Source of the DNA: JBPBQZ01 sp050955105
Lineage (GTDB): Bacteria > Pseudomonadota > Gammaproteobacteria > Burkholderiales > Burkholderiaceae
Assembly (NCBI GenBank): GCA_050955105.1
Contig: JBPBQZ010000043.1
Coordinates: 1 to 26,392, forward strand
Length of the DNA: 26,392 nt
Direction: 5' to 3'
The notes beneath the pieces are model-generated. The model did no database searches and was not told where the DNA came from. It saw only the letters and a program-made list of their open reading frames with translations. Below are positions 7,058-14,689 of the stretch, one piece after another. Within the stretch, counting starts at the first letter, position 1. Each line of letters starts with the position of its first letter. The translations under genes and the position numbers were made by a program.

Positions 7058-8686
7058 TCAATACTTGCCGACGATATCCCAGAAACCGCATTTGTGTTCT
7101 TGCGCGAAATCGCCGGCCGCCATGATCTGCGGATGCGGCAGTTGCAGGCTCAGGTAATTGTCGCGCGCGGCATCGAATTGCTGCCACGGGCCCTTGCCAT
7201 GCCGCGCTTTCCAGAAGGTGGTCCAGTAACCGACCATCGTGTCCGAGAGCTTTTGCTGCGCGGCCGACAGCGGATGCGGCGTGCCCTGACCGCCGTGGTA
7301 CTGCGGGAACAGGTACTGCAGTTCCAGCGTATGACCGGCGCCGATCGAGAAGCTTGCCGGCACCATGTACGCGGGCGCGGTGCGGTCGGCGAACTCATAG
7401 GCGTAGGTGGGCGTCTGGCTCGCGGTCCAGTGGCTCAGCTTGCGTCCCGGACACGCCATCAGCGAATCGGTTTCGGCGGCGCCCAGCGCTTCGCTGGGAC
7501 TGCTGTAGTCGCTCAGCGGATACACTGCCTGCACACGCGGCGCGAGGTCGGCACCGTAGAAGGCCGCCAAGCCCGCGGGATAGTCAGCGGCGCTCAATAC
7601 CTTGCCCTTCTTTTCATACTCGGTATTGCCGACTGCCCAACGCCATTCGTCGCGGTTGTTGCCGTTGATGAACGGCACGTGATTGAAGTGGCCTGACTGG
7701 AACGCTTGCTTGGGCGGCAGGGGCAGCACCGAACCGTCCACCACCAGCCCCTGCAGATTTGCCATCTCGATTTTCAGGATTTGCTCGACGCTCAGCCGGC
7801 GCAAGCAGTCGGCGCTCTGCTCGGTGCACCCGAGCGCCGCGGCAAACTTGGTGCCGGCCGCTTCCGCTTTGTCCAGTGTTTTGATGCCGCCGGTCGCGCC
7901 GATGATGTAGCCGCCGCTTTCCGAGATACCTTGATGGAACAGCCCGGCCGACAGCGGCGACATCAGGTTCGCGATCACGGCCGCACCGCCCGCGGATTCG
8001 CCGAAAATTGTGACGTTGTCAGGGTCACCGCCGAAAGCGGCAATGTTCAGGCGCACCCACTGCAGCGCGTACTGTTGATCCATCAGCCCGTAGTTGGCGA
8101 AGGTGTGGCCTTCCTTGTCGAGCGCCGGATGCGCGAAGAAGCCGAACAGGCCGAGCCGATAGTTGAAGCTCACCACGACGGTGCCGGCACGAACCAGCTT
8201 GCTGGCATCGTAGTCGTCGCTTTCGCCATCGAAGAATCCGCCGCCATGTATCCACACCATCACCGGCCGTTTGGCGCCATGGGCGATAGCGGCGAGCTGC
8301 GTGAACACGTTCAGGTACAGACAGTCTTCGGTGGTGCTAGGGCTGGCGAACACGCCGAGTTCATAGCTCTGCGGACAGGTTTTGCCGAATTTCTCGGCGG
8401 CCAGCGGGGTCTGCCACGACGCGGGCGCTTGCGGAGGCATCCAGCGCAAAGGTCCGACTGGCGGGGCGGCGAACGGAATTCCGAGATAGGCTTGCACGCC
8501 ATGGAAGATGATGCCGCTGACGGGACCGCTGTCGGTCTTGACGATGCCGGTGGTGGGCGTGGAAGAATCAGTGTCGGACGAGGCCGCGGTGGCGGCGCCT
8601 GTGCTGGCGCAAATCAGGGTCGAAGCTATCAGCGCGCAACTGGATAGCCGTGCGAAGGTGCGCAGCATAGGGTCGAGTATATTCAC
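7058..8686 (-). CDS. Secreted type-B carboxylesterase
   Basis: Carboxylesterase/lipase of the alpha/beta-hydrolase fold, 542 residues from a GTG start. GAGGAGA lies 4 nt before this GTG and decides the start; the ATG six codons inside (8668) is the alternative, and the longer open frame beyond has no ribosome site. Signal peptide at about residues 7-35 (MLRTFARL...ASTGAATAA). Family marks: EDCLYLNVF (120-128), oxyanion hole HGGG (147-150), nucleophile elbow GESAGG (Ser231), acid region NGNNRDEWRW and probable catalytic His in GAGHTLELQYLF. The product should be periplasmic or extracellular and hydrolyse an ester outside the cytoplasm. It is third in the minus-strand series after the flavoprotein and thiolase-like genes, but a 170-nt gap with a hairpin separates it, so it may be transcribed separately. 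Confidence 0.92.
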   Translation of the reverse strand: MNILDPMLRTFARLSSCALIASTLICASTGAATAASSDTDSSTPTTGIVKTDSGPVSGIIFHGVQAYLGIPFAAPPVGPLRWMPPQAPASWQTPLAAEKFGKTCPQSYELGVFASPSTTEDCLYLNVFTQLAAIAHGAKRPVMVWIHGGGFFDGESDDYDASKLVRAGTVVVSFNYRLGLFGFFAHPALDKEGHTFANYGLMDQQYALQWVRLNIAAFGGDPDNVTIFGESAGGAAVIANLMSPLSAGLFHQGISESGGYIIGATGGIKTLDKAEAAGTKFAAALGCTEQSADCLRRLSVEQILKIEMANLQGLVVDGSVLPLPPKQAFQSGHFNHVPFINGNNRDEWRWAVGNTEYEKKGKVLSAADYPAGLAAFYGADLAPRVQAVYPLSDYSSPSEALGAAETDSLMACPGRKLSHWTASQTPTYAYEFADRTAPAYMVPASFSIGAGHTLELQYLFPQYHGGQGTPHPLSAAQQKLSDTMVGYWTTFWKARHGKGPWQQFDAARDNYLSLQLPHPQIMAAGDFAQEHKCGFWDIVGKY

Positions 8687-8777
8687 CAGGTCTCCTCTTT
8701 TTATAGTGCGGGCAGTGTGGCGCGCCGACGCTTCGCTCTCGATGGCCGTTCCAGGTAACGGCGTTGGCCGCAACGCA

Positions 8778-8804
8778 AACGCGCGGCAGAGTATGCCGCG
8801 CGTT
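8778..8804 (-). terminator. Strong intercistronic hairpin, possible terminator of the thiolase-like gene
   Basis: An 11-bp perfect stem, AACGCGCGGCA (8778-8788) with TGCCGCGCGTT (8794-8804), and a 5-nt loop. On the minus strand only TTT follows, so termination would be weak. It sits between the thiolase-like stop and the carboxylesterase start and could attenuate read-through or protect the upstream mRNA. Confidence 0.5.
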
Positions 8805-8855
8805 CGGGAATCACCGTCGATGCGTGAGCTTAGGTGCAGCGCCGCCAAGCGTAGC

Positions 8856-10397
8856 TTAATTCGGCACGAAAACGTTCTTGCCGTCTTTCTGAGATACCGT
8901 GCCGCGCAAGCCGATGGCTTCCTGGCCTTGCAGCTTTTCCAGGGTTTGCGGATCGTCGGGCGTCACTGCCATGAAACGCTCGTTGGTTGCGTTCAAGCGG
9001 CCGAACAGCACGCCCGCCTCCGGCCCTTTCTTGCCGTGCAGTACCGCATACGTTTCGATTACGGCAGCGCCTTGCGGCGTCGCGGCGAGCTTGGCCTTGG
9101 GGGCCTTGTCGATTTCGTCCTGGATGATCGACGGATCTTCGCGCACGAAGGGCTTGCTTGGCACATCGGTCGAATACAGGCCGACGGCTTCCTTGGTAAC
9201 CAGGCCGCCATTGGCCATCACCAGACCATAGCTGCCCGGCTTCGAGCGTACCCGTTGCACCATCTCGGCAATCGCATGGGTGACGTAGTTGTTGCCCGGT
9301 CCGCCGAAGTAGGGCAGGCCGCCGGTTACCGTCAAATCACGCGGGTCATCCGGCGAGATGCCGAGTTCCTTGCAGGCGATCTGTACGGCCGACGGAAAGC
9401 AGCTATAGAGATCGAAGAACGAGACGTCATCCAACTGCTTGCCGGCCTGCGCCAAGGCGTGCTGCGCAGTGAGCCGCATGGCCGGCGATTCATCGAGCCG
9501 CTCGCGATCGCTGACGAACCACTGATCGTGGGCTTGCGCGGTGCCGTGCAGATATACGCGTTTGTCGCGCGCGATGCCGAGCGCGTCGGCCCGGGCTTCG
9601 GAGACCACGAAGAAGGCCGCCGCCTGATCGATATAGGCGCTGGCTGTCATCAGCTTGGTGAACGGGAAGCCGACGAACGGATTTTCCGGCGTTACCGTTT
9701 CCAGCATTTCGGTGCTGTAGCCCTTGCGACGCGTGGCCAGCGGATTGTCTTTGGCAATCCCGGCGAATCTCGAAAACAGTCGGGCGCTGGCCTGCCGGTA
9801 CTGCTCGACGGTCTGGCCGGCGGCATGACGCAACGACTGGCCGATCAGCGCATACATGGCAATCGCCGAGCGCATGCCGTGCTTCTCTTCGTCGTCGGTG
9901 TACATGCCTTTTACGCCGGTCAGCTCGTTCGGCTTGGACGGCGCGTCTTCGCCCCACTCAAGCTGCAGGCCGGCGCGTTTCGCGGCCAGCTCGCTGCGCA
10001 GCGCTTCGCCGCCGACGATCAGCGCGACTTGCGATGCGCCCTGCGCGATGCGTTCGCAGGCGCGCGCCAGCATGATTTGCGGCGAGTCGCCGCCTTGCGG
10101 CGGATACACCAGGTCGCTCGGGTGGGCGCCGAGGCGCTGCGCCAGCGACCAGGGCGGGTTGACGATTTTGCCGAATGGCGAGGCGAAGCGCGGCATCGTA
10201 TCGGAGAAAAGACGGATCACCGTCAAGGAATCGAGCGCCTGCGTGAGCTTGTCGCCCGCGCCGCTGTCGGCGGCGGCCAGTAGCGTCGCGTCGAGCATCA
10301 ACTGCAGAGGCGAGCGCGCCTGATCGGGCGTTGAGGTGGTGTCGGTAACCTGGCCGGAGCCGACGATGACGGGAATGCGGGTTTTATCGATAGTCAT
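8856..10397 (-). CDS. Thiolase-like protein (acetyl-CoA acetyltransferase family, TLP1-like)
   Basis: A 513-residue thiolase-fold protein, longer than a biosynthetic thiolase (about 390) because of a C-terminal domain at about residues 425-513, like the extra OB-fold-type domain of mycobacterial thiolase-like protein 1. Thiolase-fold landmarks are recognisable: GGDSPQ (102-107) at the nucleophile position, DLYSCF (329-334) in place of the SCP2-type HDCF, GGLPYFGGPGNNYVTHA (359-375) in place of GGxxxxGHPxG, and ANGG (395-398) in place of CxG. The nucleophilic Cys, the HP His and the CxG Cys are therefore all missing, and normal thiolysis is unlikely. It is 12 nt downstream of the flavoprotein gene and clearly co-transcribed. 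It may bind or transfer an acyl-CoA in a non-thiolytic way; this is inference. Confidence 0.85.
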   Translation of the reverse strand: MTIDKTRIPVIVGSGQVTDTTSTPDQARSPLQLMLDATLLAAADSGAGDKLTQALDSLTVIRLFSDTMPRFASPFGKIVNPPWSLAQRLGAHPSDLVYPPQGGDSPQIMLARACERIAQGASQVALIVGGEALRSELAAKRAGLQLEWGEDAPSKPNELTGVKGMYTDDEEKHGMRSAIAMYALIGQSLRHAAGQTVEQYRQASARLFSRFAGIAKDNPLATRRKGYSTEMLETVTPENPFVGFPFTKLMTASAYIDQAAAFFVVSEARADALGIARDKRVYLHGTAQAHDQWFVSDRERLDESPAMRLTAQHALAQAGKQLDDVSFFDLYSCFPSAVQIACKELGISPDDPRDLTVTGGLPYFGGPGNNYVTHAIAEMVQRVRSKPGSYGLVMANGGLVTKEAVGLYSTDVPSKPFVREDPSIIQDEIDKAPKAKLAATPQGAAVIETYAVLHGKKGPEAGVLFGRLNATNERFMAVTPDDPQTLEKLQGQEAIGLRGTVSQKDGKNVFVPN

Positions 10398-10409
10398 GAC
10401 ATCGTCGCT

Positions 10410-11546
10410 TTAAGCGTCCTCGGACAGATTGATCAATGGCGCCAGACGCTCGGCGGTCTCCGCATACTCGTTGAGCATGTCCAGCACGACCTGCTTGACC
10501 GAGGTTTCTTCGGTCATCAAGCCCACCACCTGTCCGGCCGGCGTCGACACCAGATCGGCGCGCTGGGCTTTTTCGATACGCGGCCGCGCGTAGTGATAAA
10601 GGGCGTTCTGCAAGGGTGGCAACAAGTGTTTCGGCGCGCCGGGTTGTTCCCACGCTTCCGACATTTTGCTTTTCGTCATGCGCACGGTTTTTCCGGTCAT
10701 CCATTTGCGACGCACGGCGTCTTCGGTGCGTGTCGCAAAAATCACTTTCTTTTCCAGCGGCGTCAGTTCGCTTTCACGCGTGCCCAGCCAGATGGTGCCG
10801 CACCAGACGCCCTGTGCGCCCAGCGCAAAGGCCGCGGCAATCTGCCGACCGCGGCTGATGCCGCCGGCCGCCAGCACCGCCATGTTCGGCGTGCAGATGT
10901 CGACCACTTGCGGCACCAGCACCAGCGTCGAGATGTCGCCGGTATGGCCGCCGGCTTCGGTGCCTTGTGCGATCAAGATGTCCACGCCCGCCTCGCGCTG
11001 CGCGATGGCGTGCGAGACCTTGCCGCACAAAGCGCCGACCAACAGGCCGCGCGCATGCAGTTCATCGACGACTTCCTTCGGCGGCGCGCCCAGCGCGTTG
11101 ACGATCAGCTTGACCTGCGGGTGCTTGAGCGCCACATCGATGAGTCGACGCGAACCGCCTGGCCCATGATTACGTTCTTTGCCGGCGCGCCCTTCGCGCG
11201 CGAGGCGCGCATCTTCGGGGGACAAGTCCGGCACGCCTTGTTCGCGCAGGAAATTATCGAGAAAGTCTTTTTGCTCGTGCGGCAGCAGGTCTTCCAGCTG
11301 TTCAGTGCGCTGGTCGGCTTCCTTGTCGTATTTTGACGGAATCAACACGTCGATACCGTAGGAGCGGCCGCCGACGTGCTCGTCGATCCATTTCAATTCC
11401 TGCTCGAGCTGCTCCGGCGAGTGGGTGCCCGCGCCGAGTACGCCAAAGCCGCCGGCCTTGGTGATCTCCACCACCACGTCGCGACAGTGAGAAAAAGCGA
11501 AGATCGGCACATCGCAGCCGAGGCGTTCGCAAACAGGAGTACGCAT
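10410..11546 (-). CDS. Nitronate monooxygenase-like FMN protein (2-nitropropane dioxygenase family)
   Basis: FMN-binding TIM-barrel protein of 378 residues in the NPD family. Seen are the N-terminal glycine loop (AGGFGVLGAGTHSPE, about 31-45), the family motif AQGTEAGGHTGDIST with its His, and the flavin phosphate site VLAAGGISRGRQIAAAFALGAQGVWCGT. A charged insertion at about residues 68-130 (rich in Lys/Glu/Asp) is longer than in classical nitronate monooxygenases. AAGGA before the ATG at 11546 sets the start; the frame is open upstream but lacks a site. It heads the minus-strand unit with the thiolase-like gene. Family members include nitronate oxidases, enoyl reductases and many uncharacterised oxidoreductases, so the name should not be read as a proven activity. 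A role in the acyl-CoA pathway of its neighbours is more likely than nitroalkane removal. Confidence 0.85.
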   Translation of the reverse strand: MRTPVCERLGCDVPIFAFSHCRDVVVEITKAGGFGVLGAGTHSPEQLEQELKWIDEHVGGRSYGIDVLIPSKYDKEADQRTEQLEDLLPHEQKDFLDNFLREQGVPDLSPEDARLAREGRAGKERNHGPGGSRRLIDVALKHPQVKLIVNALGAPPKEVVDELHARGLLVGALCGKVSHAIAQREAGVDILIAQGTEAGGHTGDISTLVLVPQVVDICTPNMAVLAAGGISRGRQIAAAFALGAQGVWCGTIWLGTRESELTPLEKKVIFATRTEDAVRRKWMTGKTVRMTKSKMSEAWEQPGAPKHLLPPLQNALYHYARPRIEKAQRADLVSTPAGQVVGLMTEETSVKQVVLDMLNEYAETAERLAPLINLSEDA

Positions 11547-11917
11547 GGAGTCTTTCCTTTTATCTCGAAAATGTGCGGAGTGTGCCGCGCGATAGCGCAT
11601 GGCCGTCGCATGGCCGTCGCACGGCCGGCACCGTGCCGTATGCGGGTAAACGAGCGCCAGGGACCAATCCACGCTCGCCTAATATCTATTGCTCAAGTTT
11701 CATGGATTTCAGCAGGCTGCAGTATAGGAATTACCCTGACTTCCACTCAGGATACATCGGAAGTACACTTACTAAATAGAAAGTGTACTTACTAAGATGT
11801 CGAAGGGGAATACGTAAAACCCCGAGCAGTATCAACATTTTTGATATTCGCCGACGGGCCGTTGCTGCAGGGCTCTGCCGCAACGGCCTCGCGCCGCTTA
11901 TTGCCAAGGAAAAACTG
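11547..11917. other. Divergent intergenic region with candidate operator
   Basis: These 371 bases separate the minus-strand flavoprotein unit from the plus-strand hydrolase unit. It holds the inverted repeat at 11761-11790, a small hairpin CCTGA/TCAGG with a 7-nt loop at about 11735-11751, and an AT-rich patch near 11830-11850. A minus-strand TATACT-like -10 box is present near 11720-11725, but no convincing -35 goes with it. Open frames extending into the region lack ribosome sites. Confidence 0.5.
11761..11790. repeat. 10-bp inverted repeat with overlapping direct repeat, candidate operator
   Basis: AAGTACACTT (11761-11770) and AAGTGTACTT (11781-11790) are exact reverse complements with a 10-bp spacer, so the centres lie about two helical turns apart. 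Each arm is followed by ACTAA, which also makes CTTACTAA a direct repeat (11768-11775 and 11788-11795). Its place between divergent operons suggests a shared operator. Candidate binders encoded nearby are the MarR (14690) or TetR (19894) proteins. Confidence 0.6.
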
Positions 11918-12832
11918 ATGATCAAGGAAGTCGAATTCTTCTCCGGCCCGGGTTTGCGCATGTCGGGACACTTGTACCTGCCCGAAGCGTCGCGCAATCT
12001 GCACGCCGGCGTGGTGTTCTGCCATGGCTTCGGTGGCGTAAAGGAAGGCGTTCCGGTCGGGCTGTCGAAATTATTGGCAGCCGAAGGCTACACCGTGATG
12101 GCCTTCGATTATCGCGGCTTTGGCAAGAGCGAAGGTGCGCGGTCGCTGCTGAATCCGCACGAACAGGTGGAAGACACCGTGCATGCGCTGGAATACCTCG
12201 CGACCTGCGTGCCCGATGTCGACCCCGAACGCATTGGCCTGTACGGCACCAGCTTCGGCGGTGGCGTGGCGGCGATCGCAGCCGCGCGCAGTCCGCGCCC
12301 GAAAGCGCTGGCAATGTCGGTGGCGGTAACCTCCGGCAGTCATTGGCTGCGCAACATCAATCGCTGGTCGGAATTCGAAGAAATCAAGACGCGTTCGCTG
12401 GCCGCGCTGGCGCGCAAGGTCGCGACCGGCGAAATCGAGATCGGCGAACGCTTCGAGATCATGGTTCCCGATGCGACGTCGAAACTGCGCTATACCGAAA
12501 AAGTGCCGATGGCGATTGAAAGTGCTTATCACGTGCTGCAGCATGAGCCGATCGAGTTTGCCGACAAGATTTCGGTACCGGTACAGATGTTCGGCGTGGC
12601 CGACGATTCGCTCGTGCCTTATGAGCAAACGCCGATGTTCTACGAGCGGGTTCGTACCGAAAAAGCCTTGAAGGTGTTCGAGCGCGGTAATCACTGGGCC
12701 GTCTATGACGCGGCACTGCAAAGCGTGGCGACCACTACCATCGACTGGTTTGCGCGCCACGTGCTCAAGCAAAACCCGGAACGCATTTACAGCCGCAGCG
12801 ATGCGAGCTCGCTGCCGGCCGACGTGCGTTGA
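11918..12832 (+). CDS. Alpha/beta hydrolase
   Basis: A 304-residue cytoplasmic alpha/beta-hydrolase. Start chosen at MIKEVEFFSGPGLRM because AAGGA lies 7 nt upstream; the frame is open for 45 codons before it but lacks a site. Seen: HGFGG (36-40, oxyanion region), FDYRGFGKSEG (63-73), nucleophile elbow GTSFGG with Ser112, acid in GVADDSLVP (Asp229 or Asp230) and His259 in ERGNHW. This completes a Ser-Asp-His triad. The N-terminal layout (strand, SGHLYLPE, HGFGG) resembles peptidase-S15/dienelactone-hydrolase-like esterases acting on small acyl substrates. It opens the plus-strand unit with SDR and enoyl-CoA hydratase, so it may release an acid or open a lactone or C-C bond early or late in that route. 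Substrate unknown. Confidence 0.88.
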   Translation: MIKEVEFFSGPGLRMSGHLYLPEASRNLHAGVVFCHGFGGVKEGVPVGLSKLLAAEGYTVMAFDYRGFGKSEGARSLLNPHEQVEDTVHALEYLATCVPDVDPERIGLYGTSFGGGVAAIAAARSPRPKALAMSVAVTSGSHWLRNINRWSEFEEIKTRSLAALARKVATGEIEIGERFEIMVPDATSKLRYTEKVPMAIESAYHVLQHEPIEFADKISVPVQMFGVADDSLVPYEQTPMFYERVRTEKALKVFERGNHWAVYDAALQSVATTTIDWFARHVLKQNPERIYSRSDASSLPADVR

Positions 12833-12850
12833 GAGGAATTTGGTTCATGA

Positions 12851-12928
12851 CTACTTCTGGTCGAGTTCCTGCAGCCGCGCGTCGCGCATTTCATGATTCC
12901 GCGCTATGTGCGAAATTTCAGGACATGA
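12851..12928 (+). pseudogene. Remnant of an AMP-dependent acyl-CoA ligase C-terminal domain
   Basis: Between the hydrolase and the SDR, one frame reads LLLVEFLQPRVAHFMIPRYV then RNFRT before a stop. The stretch from VEFLQPRVAHFMIPRYVR matches the conserved C-terminal subdomain of acyl/aryl-CoA ligases (pattern FCxxRxAxFMVPRYVxFVDALPKTxxGKVxK), just before the expected VDALPKT segment. No start codon, no upstream ligase body and no catalytic Lys segment are present: a stop (TGA at 12848-12850) and the hydrolase gene lie directly ahead. The most economical reading is a deletion scar of a ligase gene that once stood in this operon. The match is by eye to a short motif, so confidence is moderate. 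Confidence 0.55.
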
Positions 12929-12932
12929 CGTG

Positions 12933-13688
12933 ATGTCGGACAAGAAGGTCGCATTGGTCACCGGCGCCGCCGGCGCTATCGGTTCTAGCACCGCTGCAAA
13001 GTTGTGCCAGGATGGTTTCAAGGTATTGCTGCTCGACCGCGCCGAACTCGTGCATCAAGTTGGCCAGCAATTGGCCGATGCGGGTTACGCAACCGAAAGC
13101 CATGTGCTGGAGTTGGTCGAACTCGATGCCGTCGCGAAGTTCGCGCAAGACACCGTTGCCCGTCTTGGCAAGGTCGACGTGCTTGTCAACAATGCAGGGC
13201 TGCACATCTACAAAGGCCGCGGCGTGTTCGGTATCGAAGAACTGTCGACCGATCAGTGGCGACAGATTTTCGATATCAACCTGGCGGCGCCATTCGTGCT
13301 CTGTCGCGAATTGCTGCCGGCCATGCGTACCAGCGGTTGGGGTCGCATCGTCAACATCTCATCGCGCGTTGGCCGCAGCTTCACGCCCGGCACGAGTGCC
13401 GACTATGTGTCGAGCAAGGCCGGCATGATCGGTTTCACGCGCGTGCTCGCAGGCGAGTTCGGCCGCTTCGGCATCACCGCGAACATCGTAGCGCCCGGCC
13501 GTATTTCCACGCCGCAGGCGAATCGTGTTTCCGAAGACGTGATTGCCGACGCGCTACGTTCAATCCCCGTCGGTCGTCTCGGTGTGCCGGACGATATCGC
13601 CTCGGCCGTGGCCTATCTGGTTTCCGATGCAGCCTCATTCATGAACGGCGCGGTGCTCGACGTGAATGGTGGCGGCTTCATGCCTTGA
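12933..13688 (+). CDS. Short-chain dehydrogenase/reductase (SDR)
   Basis: Classical SDR of 252 residues, NAD(P)-dependent oxidoreductase of a hydroxyl/keto group. Motifs: TGAAGAIG (10-17) for the cofactor, NNAG (86-89), Asn115 in FDINLAAPF, catalytic Ser143/144 (NISSRVG), Tyr158 and Lys162 (YVSSK), and a C-terminal VLDVNGGGFMP. An acidic residue after the second strand (LLLDRAE, Asp35) favours NAD(H). AGGA 9 nt before the ATG sets the start. FabG-like overall; with an enoyl-CoA hydratase next to it, it may act as a 3-hydroxyacyl-CoA or cyclic alcohol dehydrogenase. The intergenic stretch upstream holds the CoA-ligase remnant. Confidence 0.92.
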   Translation: MSDKKVALVTGAAGAIGSSTAAKLCQDGFKVLLLDRAELVHQVGQQLADAGYATESHVLELVELDAVAKFAQDTVARLGKVDVLVNNAGLHIYKGRGVFGIEELSTDQWRQIFDINLAAPFVLCRELLPAMRTSGWGRIVNISSRVGRSFTPGTSADYVSSKAGMIGFTRVLAGEFGRFGITANIVAPGRISTPQANRVSEDVIADALRSIPVGRLGVPDDIASAVAYLVSDAASFMNGAVLDVNGGGFMP

Positions 13689-13766
13689 TGCGTTTCTCGA
13701 AAATCGTGCAAAGGCCGCAAGCCTTTGCTCAGCTATTTTCAATATATCGACCAGGAGGTCAATCTC

Positions 13767-14558
13767 GTGTCCATTACCAAGCTTGAATACTGCACCGTCG
13801 AACGCGACGGCCATCTGACGGTGGTGACCATCAATCGCCCGGAAGTGATGAACTCGCTGCACTACGAAGGCGATCTCGAACTGGAGCAGGTATGGAATGA
13901 GTTCGATCGCGATCCGGATCAATGGGTCGGCATCATCACCGGCGCCGGCGATCGTGCATTTTCAACCGGCAACGATTTGAAGGTGCACGCCACGCGTGGC
14001 GTGCGCGAATTCCCGCCGGGAGGCTTCGCGGGCCTGAGCACGCGCTTCGATCTCGATAAACCTGTGATTGCGGCGGTCAATGGTACGGCGATGGGCGGCG
14101 GCTTCGAATTGGCCTTGTCATGCGATCTGGTGATAGCCGCCGAGAATGCTTTCTTCGCACTGTCGGAACCGCGTGTCGGCCTGGCGGCACTGGCCGGCGG
14201 CGTGCAGTATCTGCCGCGCGCGATCGGTCTGCCGAGAGCCATGGGCATTCTGCTGACGGGCCGACGTGTGCCGGCGAAGGAGGCTTTCGACCTCGGGTTC
14301 GTTACGGCGTTGGCGCCTGCTGGCGGCGCCTTGGAAGAAGCGCGCAAGTGGGCGGCGCAGATGCTCGAATGCTCGCCGCTGTCGCTGCGTGCCACCAAGC
14401 AAGTGGCGCGCAAGACGATGCTGGATTCTGATTTTGAAGAAAATCTGCGCAACGCACGTCAATTCCCGGCCGCTGTGCGTCTGCGCACCAGCGAAGACTT
14501 TGTCGAGGGACCGCGTGCCTTTGCCGAGAAGCGCAAGCCGGAATGGAAAAACCGCTGA
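13767..14558 (+). CDS. Enoyl-CoA hydratase/isomerase (crotonase family)
   Basis: Crotonase-fold protein of 263 residues from a GTG start. AGGAGG (13753-13758) lies 8 nt before this GTG and overrides the ATG 14 codons upstream. Oxyanion-hole segments are FSTGNDLK (66-72) and AMGGGFELALSCD. Both catalytic glutamates of rat enoyl-CoA hydratase have equivalents: Glu114 (GGGFEL) and Glu134 (ALSEPRVG). True hydratase activity on a 2-enoyl-CoA is therefore likely. The C-terminal trimerisation helices and EGPRAFAEKRKPEWKNR ending are standard. It follows the SDR by 78 nt and probably belongs to the same transcript. A GC-rich hairpin follows the stop. Confidence 0.92.
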   Translation: MSITKLEYCTVERDGHLTVVTINRPEVMNSLHYEGDLELEQVWNEFDRDPDQWVGIITGAGDRAFSTGNDLKVHATRGVREFPPGGFAGLSTRFDLDKPVIAAVNGTAMGGGFELALSCDLVIAAENAFFALSEPRVGLAALAGGVQYLPRAIGLPRAMGILLTGRRVPAKEAFDLGFVTALAPAGGALEEARKWAAQMLECSPLSLRATKQVARKTMLDSDFEENLRNARQFPAAVRLRTSEDFVEGPRAFAEKRKPEWKNR

Positions 14559-14585
14559 ACGCCGCGCCTGCGGCGCGCGGGCGTT
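14558..14585. other. GC-rich hairpin after the enoyl-CoA hydratase gene
   Basis: AACGCC (14558-14563) pairs with GGCGTT (14580-14585), and GCGCC (14564-14568) with GGCGC (14572-14576) around a TGC loop, leaving a 3-nt bulge. No T-run follows. It overlaps a TTGACA sequence (14584-14589) that could be the -35 box of a MarR-gene promoter, although only a poor -10 box (CATAGA, 14607-14612) is in register. Confidence 0.4.
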
Positions 14586-14689
14586 GACAGACATAAAGTT
14601 TTGACCCATAGAGAAGGCTAGTAAGGCATTGGTTGACGCGTGATCGCGCGCGCCGGCCAATGCATCCATCCCTTCAGCAAGCTGCCACC

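Noticed and set aside
7706..8647. Plus-strand open frame (313 codons) opposite the carboxylesterase
   Set aside because: The esterase has an intact HGGG, GESAGG and signal peptide on the other strand; the antisense product has no recognisable features.
8508..10283. Long plus-strand open frame (591 codons) opposite the thiolase-like gene and esterase end
   Set aside because: The minus strand carries recognisable thiolase-fold and esterase motifs; the plus-strand product is a low-complexity Arg/Ala/His-rich shadow.
12847..12933. 28-codon frame ending in TGATG with the SDR start
   Set aside because: It overlaps the ligase-like remnant in another frame, and the peptide itself has no features; translational coupling is possible but unsupported.
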